DNA of 64,000 bases from Rhodoferax sp. (lineage in GTDB: Bacteria > Pseudomonadota > Gammaproteobacteria > Burkholderiales > Burkholderiaceae_C): NCBI GenBank assembly GCA_024235935.1, contig JACKLL010000012.1, forward strand, positions 1 to 64,000, read 5' to 3'. The notes beneath the pieces are model-generated. The model made no database searches. It was not told the DNA's origin and saw only the letters and a program-made list of their open reading frames with translations. Each line of letters begins with the position of its first letter. Position 1 is the first letter of the stretch. The position numbers and the translations under genes were made by a program. This document shows positions 46,532 through 54,849 of the stretch, piece after piece.

Positions 46532-47716
46532 TCAGTAGACCGGGACTTCCAGCAGCTCGATCGGGTCGCCATACCGCGCGGCCAGCTCCACCACCTCGGG
46601 GTCGCGCAGCGCGCACAGGAAGCCCTGGTCGATCAACAGGTTCTCGCCGGCCTTGACCGTGGCGTCCAGCATCACCAGGTCCATGTGGACCGGCGGCTCT
46701 TCCCAGTCGGGCATGACACGGCGGATGTAGTCGCTCGGCTTGACCAGGTCGATGCCGAAATGCAGCGCACCCGGCGCATTGGAGCCGGCCGGGTAGATCG
46801 TGTGCCGCGGCGCCTTCGGGTTGAAGCCGCAGCCGCCGCCTTCGATCATGCGTCCGCCCACCAGCATCTCGCGCAGGATGACGGCCTCGTCCGATTCGCC
46901 TTCGACGCGCGACACATACTCACCGTCGAAGAACACGCCGATGCGCTCCTTGAAGGGTTCGGCAAACCCGATCGCCCATTGCGGATACAGCACACCTGAC
47001 ATCTGCGTCTGGCGGCTGGTGTCGTTCTTCACCGAGTTGTGGTCCCACAGATTCGGTCCATGCGTCGGCAGGTAGTGCACGTAGGCACCATCTTCCTCGG
47101 CCGTCATCTGGCCACGCCAGCGGTTGGTGGACAGCTGGTTGCGACACATCTCCGCAGTGAAATGGATGCGGAAATCGCTGCCCCGCACATCGCTGAAATG
47201 CAGGTCGAAATCCTGCTCTTTCGGGTAACGCGCCGCGGTGGCGCGGCAAAGCGCCCCGACGATGTCGATCGGGAAGCGCGCCTGCGCGGTGTGCAGCAGG
47301 TCCAGGTCACGGAAATAGGTGATCTTGACCCAGCGCTGGCCCTTGCGCCGCAGGGCGATGCACAGCGGATCGATGATCGAGCAGAACCAGGTCGACACCA
47401 CGAACGTGGCGTCTTCCAGCAAGGCCTGCACGTTCTTCGGCACTTCGGTCACCCGGGTGCTGGGCTCCATGTAGATGCGCATGGAGGCGCCGCGCGACTG
47501 TGCCAGACCGTTCACCGCATCGATGACGCGCCGGTCCAGCAAGGGGTCGGCCAGGAACAGCACGCGGTCGCCGGGTCGGATCGCGAACACCCGCGTGAAG
47601 TTGTCCAGCGCCTGGAAATAGTTGCGCGTACCGACCAGTGCCGGGTTGGCCGGCGGCGGCAGGCCGACCCAGTTGTTGGCGGCGGGGGCGTGCATGGCGG
47701 TGTCCGTGGCGTGCAT
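46532..47716 (-). CDS. NicX-like/M29-fold metalloprotein, possible ring-cleaving dioxygenase
   Basis: 394 residues. The order of GSDFRIHF, ALHFGID (His319) and PVHMDLVML (His344, Asp346) resembles 2,5-dihydroxypyridine 5,6-dioxygenase NicX, which has an M29-aminopeptidase fold and an iron site made of Glu/His/Asp. Overall similarity is low, so substrate and even reaction are open. The gene follows the Bug receptor by 3 bp, an operon likely controlled by the divergent GntR regulator. Confidence 0.6.
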   Translation of the reverse strand: MHATDTAMHAPAANNWVGLPPPANPALVGTRNYFQALDNFTRVFAIRPGDRVLFLADPLLDRRVIDAVNGLAQSRGASMRIYMEPSTRVTEVPKNVQALLEDATFVVSTWFCSIIDPLCIALRRKGQRWVKITYFRDLDLLHTAQARFPIDIVGALCRATAARYPKEQDFDLHFSDVRGSDFRIHFTAEMCRNQLSTNRWRGQMTAEEDGAYVHYLPTHGPNLWDHNSVKNDTSRQTQMSGVLYPQWAIGFAEPFKERIGVFFDGEYVSRVEGESDEAVILREMLVGGRMIEGGGCGFNPKAPRHTIYPAGSNAPGALHFGIDLVKPSDYIRRVMPDWEEPPVHMDLVMLDATVKAGENLLIDQGFLCALRDPEVVELAARYGDPIELLEVPVY

Positions 47717-47719
47717 GCG

Positions 47720-48691
47720 TCAGTCGACCGAGGCGCCGGAACGTTTGACGGCTGCGCCCCAGCGCTCGATCTCCTGCGCCATGAAGGTCTTGAGCTCCTG
47801 CGGGCTGCCACCCACCACATCGGCTCCGCGGCTGGCCAGCTGGCTGCGCAGCTCCGGATCGGCCAGGGCCTTCTGGATGGCGGCGTTGATCTGGTCGACG
47901 ATGGCCTTCGGGGTACCGGCGGGCGCGAAGATCGCGTCCCAGGCCCCGACGTTGAAGCCCGGCAGGCCCGACTCGGCAATGGTCGGCATGTCGGCAAATC
48001 CTGGCACCCGCTTGGCCGTGCTGACCGCCAGGCCCTTGAGCCGGCCGCCGCGGACCTGGGGTGCGGTGTTGGGCATCACGTCGATCATGAAGTCGACCTG
48101 GCCGCCGATCACGTCGGTGATCGCCGCCGCGCCGCCGCGGTAGGGGATATGGACCACCGCCAGGCCGGCTTCCGCCTTGAGGATTTCACCCGACAGGTGC
48201 GAGGTCGTGCCGTTGCCGGCCGACGCAAAGGTGTACTTGCCCGGGTTGGCCTTGAGCAGTTGCAGCAGTTCGCCCATGGTCGCCACCGGCAGGCCGGGAC
48301 GGATCACCACCATGGCGGCGATCGAGGTCAGGCGGCTGACCGGCTCGAAGTCCTTCAGGGCATCGAAACCCGGGCGCTTGTACAGCGTCTGGTTGATGCC
48401 GTGCGTGCCATTGGTGCCGTACAGCAAGGTGTAGCCGTCCGCCGGCGCACGTGCTGCCGCCGCACTGCCGATGTTGCCGCCGGCGCCGGCCAGGTTTTCG
48501 AACACGATGGGCTGGCCCAGCTCGGTGGCAACCCGGCCCATCGTCAGTCGGGCCAGGTTGTCACCGCCACCGCCGGCCGGAAACGGCACGATGAGCTTGA
48601 TCGGCTTGGACGGATAAGCCTGCGCGCGGGCCATTGGGCTGATGGCGCTGCCGGCAAGCGCGGTCAGCAATAGGCGGCGTGAGAGGGGCAT
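47720..48691 (-). CDS. Bug-family periplasmic substrate-binding protein (2)
   Basis: 323 residues with signal peptide (MPLSRRLLLTALAGSAI). Bug features: YPSKPIKLIVPFPAGGGGDN, IVFENLAGAGGNIGSAA and APADGYTLLYG. Orphan receptor, translationally close to the NicX-like gene. Promoter region 48692-48832 holds two TGCATGCA palindromes, candidate GntR operators. Confidence 0.9.
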   Translation of the reverse strand: MPLSRRLLLTALAGSAISPMARAQAYPSKPIKLIVPFPAGGGGDNLARLTMGRVATELGQPIVFENLAGAGGNIGSAAAARAPADGYTLLYGTNGTHGINQTLYKRPGFDALKDFEPVSRLTSIAAMVVIRPGLPVATMGELLQLLKANPGKYTFASAGNGTTSHLSGEILKAEAGLAVVHIPYRGGAAAITDVIGGQVDFMIDVMPNTAPQVRGGRLKGLAVSTAKRVPGFADMPTIAESGLPGFNVGAWDAIFAPAGTPKAIVDQINAAIQKALADPELRSQLASRGADVVGGSPQELKTFMAQEIERWGAAVKRSGASVD

Positions 48692-48735
48692 GGGTTGTCT
48701 CCAGTGAACGGTTGGTATGGGATGCAAAGCCGATT

Positions 48736-48799
48736 TCTGCATGCAATTCTAGGCATATTTTGCGTTTAATCAACGTATATGTCAGATACTGCATGCAAT
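48736..48799. promoter_or_regulatory. Candidate GntR operators (two CTGCATGCAAT copies)
   Basis: CTGCATGCAAT occurs at 48737-48747 and again at 48789-48799, each holding a perfect TGCATGCA palindrome, in the spacer between the divergent Bug and GntR genes. FCD-type GntR regulators often use such repeated short palindromes. Binding is inferred. Confidence 0.6.
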
Positions 48800-48832
48800 A
48801 AGGCGCCCGCAACACCGGAATAGACTCCTCCC

Positions 48833-49534
48833 ATGGCTTCCCAGATCCACCTCGTCGTCAATGAATTGCGCCGCCGCATCGTCGCCGGCGAGTTGGCGCC
48901 GGGGACCCGGCTGGTGGAGCTGGCGCTGGCCGCGCAGCTGGGGGTGTCGCGCACGCCGATCCGGCTGGCGTTCGAGGAGCTGGAGAAGCAGGGCTTGCTG
49001 GAGCGTCTGTCGACGCGCGGCTTCCGGGTCCGGGAGCTCACGGTCGACGACATTTCGGATGCGATCGATGTGCGTGGCGTGCTCGAAGGCATGGCGGTCC
49101 GGCTGGCCGCCGAACGCCCGCTGGCGGCCGAGACGCTGGCGCAATTGCAGCGCTGCGTCGCCGAAGGGCAGGCCTTGATCCGCGACGCGGCCCACAACCA
49201 GGACACGGTCGATCTGGCGCGCTGGATACCGATGAACGCCCGCTTCCATGCGTGCCTGATGGCCGCCGCCGCCAACAAGGCCCTCGTGTCGGCGCTGACC
49301 CACGTGGACAAGCTTCCGCTGGCCAGTGCCTCTGCGCTGAGTCTCGGCGGCGCGGCGCCGGCACTGGAGCTGGCCTTCCTGCAACGCGCGCAGCAGGACC
49401 ATGAAGACATCGTGGATGCGTTGCAGGCGCATGAAGGCGCGCGCGCCGAGGCACTGATGCGCGAGCACGCCCGACGCAGCCGCGACAACAAGCGCGAGCT
49501 GCTGACTGGCAGCCGTCTGCATCGGCTGGCTTGA
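48833..49534 (+). CDS. GntR-family regulator (FCD domain)
   Basis: 233 residues. N-terminal winged helix VNELRRRIVAGELAPGTRLVE, then LGVSRTPIRLAFEELEKQGL; C-terminal FCD ligand domain with metal histidines suggested by NARFHACL and DHEDIVDAL. Divergent from the Bug/NicX-like operon and probably its regulator, responding to a carboxylate or aromatic acid. The start ATG 48833 fits MASQIHLVVNELRRRI. Confidence 0.9.
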   Translation: MASQIHLVVNELRRRIVAGELAPGTRLVELALAAQLGVSRTPIRLAFEELEKQGLLERLSTRGFRVRELTVDDISDAIDVRGVLEGMAVRLAAERPLAAETLAQLQRCVAEGQALIRDAAHNQDTVDLARWIPMNARFHACLMAAAANKALVSALTHVDKLPLASASALSLGGAAPALELAFLQRAQQDHEDIVDALQAHEGARAEALMREHARRSRDNKRELLTGSRLHRLA

Positions 49535-49545
49535 TGGGAGTTGCG

Positions 49546-50358
49546 ATGACCGATATCCGCCGAATCCTGCTGGCCCTCGCCATGTCACTGGCCGTCGCCG
49601 GCGCCTGGCTGGCGCCGATGGACCTGCCCGCGATGCAGCAGGTCGACGCCGGGCTCAAGCGGGCACTGGTCAGTTTTGCGACGGCACGTGCACTCAATGC
49701 GGCGATTTCGGTGGCCCAGGGAACCGAGTTGTCCGTGCAGCCGGCAGGGGTCGGAGCGACGTTTGCGCCGGGCCAGCTGCTCGACCCGGTCAATGACCTG
49801 GTCGAGCAGTTCTCGACCCTGATGCTGGCCGCCAGCGTGGCCTTCGGCGTGCAGAAGGTGCTGATCACCATCGGCAGCTACTGGCCCCTGTCGCTGGCCC
49901 TGACGCTGGTGGCACTGGCCTGGACCGGGCTGCGCCTGCGCCGGCGGACCGCGCCGTCCTGGCTGTCCCGCCTGCTGGTGGTCTTGCTGATGCTGCGTTT
50001 CGCGGTGCCGGTGGTGACGCTGGGCACCGACGCGGTGTGGCAGAAATTCCTGGCCCAGGACTACCAGAGCAGTCAGCAGGCAATCGAGAACGCGTCGCGT
50101 GACACGGCTGCGAAGGACCCGGATCCGCTGGCCGGGTCGGCGAATCCGGGCATCGTCGACAGGCTCAAGGGCTGGTTCTCGTCCAACACCGATCTGAGGG
50201 CCCGGTTCGCCGACCTGCAGCAGGCGGTCGAGCGCATCACCGAGCAGATGGTGCGGCTGATCGCGGTATTCGTGCTGCAGACCCTGGTCGTGCCGCTGTT
50301 GCTGCTGTGGCTGATGTTCTCGGTCCTGCGCAGCCTGCTGATCGCCGACCGGTCCTGA
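49546..50358 (+). CDS. Conserved membrane protein
   Basis: About 270 residues. Signal-like N-terminal segment, hydrophobic segments near 88-105, 110-130, 140-165 and 240-262, with a charged loop in between. SD GGGAG precedes ATG 49546. I do not recognise the family. It follows the GntR gene by 11 bp, so it may be co-transcribed, and its 3' end faces the sulfatase gene. Confidence 0.7.
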   Translation: MTDIRRILLALAMSLAVAGAWLAPMDLPAMQQVDAGLKRALVSFATARALNAAISVAQGTELSVQPAGVGATFAPGQLLDPVNDLVEQFSTLMLAASVAFGVQKVLITIGSYWPLSLALTLVALAWTGLRLRRRTAPSWLSRLLVVLLMLRFAVPVVTLGTDAVWQKFLAQDYQSSQQAIENASRDTAAKDPDPLAGSANPGIVDRLKGWFSSNTDLRARFADLQQAVERITEQMVRLIAVFVLQTLVVPLLLLWLMFSVLRSLLIADRS

Positions 50359-50377
50359 GTGTGCCCGCGCCCGCGGT

Positions 50378-51823
50378 TCAGGCCGGTGGCGCCGGTGTGG
50401 CGCCCTGCGGCCCTGTCTGCAAGGCTTTGTCACGGCCCCCGGCACGGGCCACCAGTGCGTTCTGGTCGTCCTTCGCGCGCCGGTCGACCTGCTCGGGATC
50501 CAGCGTCTGTGCCAGCAGGCTCGCCATGCGTTGCAACACGTCCGCATGCGCCGGATCGGCGGCCAGGTCGTGGTGCTGGTCGGGGTCTGCGTGCACGTCG
50601 AACAGCTCGGGTGCGAAGCCCACGTAGTGGTGGTAGGCCCATGGGCCCTGGCGCAGCATGTAAGCGGCGCCTGGCGATCCGACCGCGTGGTATTCGCTGA
50701 ACCCTGGCCGCTGTTCGTCATCGGGCTCGGCGGCGAGTGCGACCAGATCGCGGCCGGGCAACCCGGCCGGCACCGGCAGGCCGGTCGCGGTGAGCACGGT
50801 CGGTGCGATATCGACCAGGTTGGTGTGGGTGCTGCACACGTGGCCCCGGGGTACGCCGGGACCGCTGACGATCAGCGGCACGTTGGTCGCCTCCCGGTAC
50901 AGCGTCGACTTGTTCCACATGCCGCGCGACCCCTGGTTGTCGCCATGGTCGCTGGAGAACACGACCCGGGTCGAGGCACCCATGCCGCTGGCGTCGAGGG
51001 CCTGCAACACCGTGCCGATCTGTTCGTCGAGGAACGACACCAGCGCGTAGTAGCACGCCAGCGCCAGCCGGCGCCGCGCATCGGTGCCGAGCTCGGCATC
51101 GGCATTGGAGAAGTCGGCATGGCGCTGTACCCAGGGATGGCGGCGGTAGCCCCGGTCTGGATGCAAGGCGGGCAGCGGCAGGGCGTCGATATCGATCGCG
51201 TCCAGAAAGCGTTGCGGCACCACGAGCGGGAAGTGCGGAGCGACGAAACCGACGAACAGCACCCACGGTTTGTCGTCGGGCGCCTGGGCGCGTTCGGTCA
51301 ACCACGCGGCGGCATCCTGCGCGCACGCCGTATCGAATACGTTGTAGGGTGACGTGCCGGCGCCAAGCTTGTCGAACAGATGCGATGCGCGCGGCGCGTC
51401 GGGCAGCGGATCGCGCACCGAACCCCAGACCTGGCCAACGCCGCCGGCCAGGTGCATGCTGCGCTGCTGGCGGGTGAAGCCGGTGTCGCACTCCCCGTTC
51501 CGGTAGTGCAGCTTGCCGATCGATTCGACGCGGTGGCCGGCGTCCTTCAGGTCGTGGCACCAGCCGCGCACGGCGCCGTCGTAACCCATGGCGTTGTCCC
51601 AGTAGCGGGCATCCTGGTGGACCCAGCGTCCGGTCGCCAGGCTGGCGCGCGCCGGCACGCAGATCGGCGATGGCGTGAATGCATTGGTGAAGCGCGTGCC
51701 CTTGGCCGCCAGCGCGTCGAGGTGCGGCGTGTGCACCCAGGGGTGGCCCGCGCAGCCGAGTGCACGGGCGTCCTGTTCGTCCGACAGCAGGATCAATACG
51801 TTGGAGGGTTTGGGCGTTGTCAT
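50378..51823 (-). CDS. Sulfatase-family hydrolase
   Basis: 481 residues. N-terminal VLILLSDEQDARALG metal motif; CVPAR in SPICVPARASLATGR is the CxPxR core, where the cysteine becomes formylglycine in active sulfatases. SSDHGDNQGSRGMWNKSTLYRE supplies further active-site residues. Choline-sulfatase-like arylsulfatase plan; phosphonate or carboxyl ester substrates are alternatives. Gene order on this strand places it after an alpha/beta hydrolase and a Bug receptor. Confidence 0.9.
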   Translation of the reverse strand: MTTPKPSNVLILLSDEQDARALGCAGHPWVHTPHLDALAAKGTRFTNAFTPSPICVPARASLATGRWVHQDARYWDNAMGYDGAVRGWCHDLKDAGHRVESIGKLHYRNGECDTGFTRQQRSMHLAGGVGQVWGSVRDPLPDAPRASHLFDKLGAGTSPYNVFDTACAQDAAAWLTERAQAPDDKPWVLFVGFVAPHFPLVVPQRFLDAIDIDALPLPALHPDRGYRRHPWVQRHADFSNADAELGTDARRRLALACYYALVSFLDEQIGTVLQALDASGMGASTRVVFSSDHGDNQGSRGMWNKSTLYREATNVPLIVSGPGVPRGHVCSTHTNLVDIAPTVLTATGLPVPAGLPGRDLVALAAEPDDEQRPGFSEYHAVGSPGAAYMLRQGPWAYHHYVGFAPELFDVHADPDQHHDLAADPAHADVLQRMASLLAQTLDPEQVDRRAKDDQNALVARAGGRDKALQTGPQGATPAPPA

Positions 51824-51827
51824 GGTG

Positions 51828-52547
51828 TCAGATGGCCGCGGCGGCCAGCAATTCGTGTGTCAATGCTTCGGGATGGGTCACCATCAGGTCATGCCCGCCG
51901 TCGATGACGGCGGTGGTCCAGCCGGGCTGGTTCGACACGGCGGCATGGTGGGCGACGAAGCGCGGTCCCCGATGTGCGCCCGCCAGCACATAGTGCTTGC
52001 GCGGTACGTCCTGCCAGCGCCCCGTGACCACCGGGGCGTCGAACATCGTCCTGATCGGATGCGGCGTGACGCAGGCGCGGGCCCAGGCCAGGTCATCGGG
52101 GTCGGTGATGCCCCAGATGGCCGGGTCCGGTGGCGGCACACGCACGCCGCCCAGGGTTTGCGCACCGCGTTGCATGGCCTGTTGCCGCTCGGGCGGAAAA
52201 CCGTCCCAGCCGGGTTGGCCATGTTCAGGGATGATGGCGTCCACGTAGACCAATGCCCGCAGCACTGCGGGATTGCGATCGGCCACCTGCGTGATGATGG
52301 CTCCGCCATAACTGTGGCCCACCAGAACCACATCGCGCAGCTGCTCGAAGCGCAGCACCGCCAGCACGTCCTGCACATGGGTGTGCAGGCCGACTTCGGG
52401 CGTGAACAGGTGTTCGCGTTCGCCCATGCCGGTCAGGGTCGGTGTGAAAACGCGATGGCCGAGCGCACGCAGCCGGTCGCCAACCCGGCGCCAGCACCAC
52501 CCGCCGTGCCAGCCGCCGTGGACCAGCAGGAAAACGGATTCGCTCAT
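51828..52547 (-). CDS. Alpha/beta hydrolase (cytosolic)
   Basis: 239 residues. MSESVFLLVHGGWHGGWCW start, nucleophile elbow VGHSYGGA, late histidine in IDGGHDLMV. Same plan as the gene at 53571-54380 but without signal peptide. Its ATG overlaps the Bug-3 stop (ATGA), so they are coupled. Resembles esterases and plant-type methylesterases; substrate unknown. Confidence 0.9.
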   Translation of the reverse strand: MSESVFLLVHGGWHGGWCWRRVGDRLRALGHRVFTPTLTGMGEREHLFTPEVGLHTHVQDVLAVLRFEQLRDVVLVGHSYGGAIITQVADRNPAVLRALVYVDAIIPEHGQPGWDGFPPERQQAMQRGAQTLGGVRVPPPDPAIWGITDPDDLAWARACVTPHPIRTMFDAPVVTGRWQDVPRKHYVLAGAHRGPRFVAHHAAVSNQPGWTTAVIDGGHDLMVTHPEALTHELLAAAAI

Positions 52548-53512
52548 CCGTCGATGGCCTCGTAGTTCAATGACTTAGCGGTCTGGCCCCAGCGCGCGAT
52601 GTCGGCCTGGATTCGCGTTGCAAACTCGGCGGGTGCCATGGCCTGCGGCTCCATCACCAGCGTCGCGAAGGATTTCTGCACCGACGTGCTGCCGATGGCC
52701 TTTTGCACGGCGGCATGCAGCGCGATGACCTTGTCTGCGGGTGTGCGGGCGGGCGCCAGCAGGCCGAACCACTCCATCATCGTCAGTTGCGGGAAACCAG
52801 CTTCGCGTGCGGTCTGCACGTCGGGCAACTGCGCGGAGCGTTTCTCTCCGGTGGTGACCAGCACCCGCATGCGACCGTCCTTGTGCGGCTGCACGGCGTT
52901 GGACAGCGCGGTGACGAAGGACGCGACACGCCCGCCATACAGGTCGTTCATGATGTCCGGCGCGCCTTTGTAGGGAACGTGCAGCATCTCGATGCCTGCC
53001 GCCTGCGCGATCTGCGCCCCCAGGAAATGCGGCCCCGAGCCGGCACCCGGTGACGCATAGGTCGCCTCCTTCGGGTTCGCCTTGCACCAGGTGATGAATT
53101 CACCCAGGGTTTTGGCGGGTACGTGGTTGCCCACCGCCAGCGCGTTGGTCGACAGACACACCGTGCTCACCGGTGCGAAGTCCTTGACGGTGTCGTAAGG
53201 CAGCTTGCGGAACACATGCGGGTACAGCGTCATGATCGATGCCGGCGTCAGCAACAGCGTGGTGCCGTCCGCTTGCGCAGACTTGACCGCGGACACTGCA
53301 ATGCGGCCGCCGGCACCCGGCTTGTTGTCGATGATCACGTTGCGTCCGCCCAGATGGGGCTTGAGTGCCTCGCCGAGTTCCCGTGCGATCACGTCGACGA
53401 TGCCGCCGGCCGGAAAGCCGACGACGACCCGCATGACATCAGCTTGTGCGAATGCGGGAAGACCGAGTGCGGCAGCACCTGCAGCCAGGGAGAAGTTTCT
53501 GCGTTTGATCAT
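52544..53512 (-). CDS. Bug-family periplasmic substrate-binding protein (3)
   Basis: 322 residues with signal peptide (MIKRRNFSLAAGAAALGLP). Bug features: MRVVVGFPAGGIVDVIARE, VIIDNKPGAGGRIA and ADGTTLLLTPASI. It lies between two related alpha/beta hydrolase genes, suggesting uptake of an ester or amide or of its hydrolysis product. Orphan, no TctAB genes nearby. Confidence 0.9.
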   Translation of the reverse strand: MIKRRNFSLAAGAAALGLPAFAQADVMRVVVGFPAGGIVDVIARELGEALKPHLGGRNVIIDNKPGAGGRIAVSAVKSAQADGTTLLLTPASIMTLYPHVFRKLPYDTVKDFAPVSTVCLSTNALAVGNHVPAKTLGEFITWCKANPKEATYASPGAGSGPHFLGAQIAQAAGIEMLHVPYKGAPDIMNDLYGGRVASFVTALSNAVQPHKDGRMRVLVTTGEKRSAQLPDVQTAREAGFPQLTMMEWFGLLAPARTPADKVIALHAAVQKAIGSTSVQKSFATLVMEPQAMAPAEFATRIQADIARWGQTAKSLNYEAIDG

Positions 53513-53570
53513 GGGGTCCTCACATACAAAAGGAGTGGTGAGCGAAAAGGAATGGTGGGCGAGCGGTGTT

Positions 53571-54380
53571 TCAACCCAGCTGGAGCAGGGCATCGGTGAA
53601 CCGGGGCGGGTCCAGCAGCATCACGTCGTGGTATCCGTCCACTTCGGCGTACCGATAGCGTGGGTCTTTCTGGATGCCGGCACCGATCGCCTTGAACAGC
53701 GGGTTGGGGTTGCGTGTGCATTTGAGGAAGCTGCGCCGGACCGGGTCAGCCATCGGGTCGCCCTGCACGGTTTCGGTAAAGCTGCGTGCGGCCTGGGGCT
53801 TGATGCGTGGCGTGGCCCACGCGACCATTGCGGGGTCGGTGATACCCCAGAGTTCGCCCCAGGCCTCGGGCGGCCGCGGCGGCACGACCGCGTTCTGCGC
53901 GGCGAGCTTCTCGTAGTCTGCCTTCACCGGTGCCGGAACAAAGCTTGCCAGTGCCTGGCCCTTCATCGGTACCAGTGCGTCGACGTAGATCGCATGGGCC
54001 ACACGCCCGGTCCGCTCGCCGAGCACGCCCGACACCACACAGCCTGCGTAGGAGTGACCGACGAGCACGACGTCGTGCAGGTCTTCCATCATCATGTGGT
54101 CCACGATGTCCTGCACATGGACATGCAGGCCGCTGGTCCCTGCGGCCACCTGCCAGCGCTCACCGAGACCGGAGAGCGTCGGTGTGCTGACGGTGTGGCC
54201 GGCGGCCCGCAGCAATGGGGCCGTCCTGGACCAGGCCCAGCCTCCGTGCCAGGCGCCATGCACCAGCACATAGTGGCGCGGTTTGGTGTTGCCGCTGACG
54301 GCGGCGCTGGCGCAACCCTGGAGCAGCGCGCCGGCGCTGGCTGCCGCAAGTAGCGCCGAGCGGCGGGAAAGTGCATGCAT
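53571..54380 (-). CDS. Secreted/lipoprotein alpha/beta hydrolase
   Basis: 269 residues. N-terminus MHALSRRSALLAAASAGALL followed by QGC, a twin-arginine-like and lipobox-like signal. Mature part has VLVHGAWHGGWAW, elbow VGHSYAGC and late histidine in VDGYHDVML. Paralogue of 51828-52547. Could work in the periplasm ahead of the Bug receptor. Upstream neighbour region 54381-54849 has no gene. Confidence 0.85.
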   Translation of the reverse strand: MHALSRRSALLAAASAGALLQGCASAAVSGNTKPRHYVLVHGAWHGGWAWSRTAPLLRAAGHTVSTPTLSGLGERWQVAAGTSGLHVHVQDIVDHMMMEDLHDVVLVGHSYAGCVVSGVLGERTGRVAHAIYVDALVPMKGQALASFVPAPVKADYEKLAAQNAVVPPRPPEAWGELWGITDPAMVAWATPRIKPQAARSFTETVQGDPMADPVRRSFLKCTRNPNPLFKAIGAGIQKDPRYRYAEVDGYHDVMLLDPPRFTDALLQLG

Positions 54381-54849
54381 GAATGGCTCCTCGGTATGGT
54401 TTTGGGGACCAGGGGCAGGATCTGGTGGCCACAGGTGCCGTCAATCCTTGTCGGCTTTCGGAAGACCGGCCTTGCCCAGCGGATTGCCACCCCGGTACGC
54501 TGCGAACGACCCCGCCGTCGGCAGAAAGGCCACTGCAATGGAAGTCGACGGTTTCACGGGCTTGGGCAGAATTGTGTGGATCGAGGCGGCGCAACGTGGC
54601 ATTCTTCCGGGCGGGCGCGCGTGTTTCAGTTACCGGGGGAACACTGACTGCCATCCCTGCTACGGGAAGAACCCTGGACATGGCTGGGTCCTGGCCCATT
54701 GCGCGATGGTTTCTCGGTCCAGAACGCGGATGCATGCCATCGGTCCTCCCGCACGGGGCCGAAGGCCGTGTCGTCGTTTCTCGATGCAGACGCACCCATG
54801 CCTGCGGCCGCCAGGCGACACACATCCGTTTCAAGATCAGAATCACGCC
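54381..54849. other. Intergenic region without visible gene
   Basis: 469 bp between the divergent hydrolase and amidase genes. The amidase frame is open through part of it, but those codons look non-coding (Cys/Arg/His-rich). No RNA, long repeat or clear operator was seen; both promoters must lie here. Confidence 0.4.

Noticed and set aside
54541..54849. N-terminal extension of the amidase
   Set aside because: The frame is open, but the added residues are Cys/Arg-rich, unlike amidases, and the start at 54850 fits the family.
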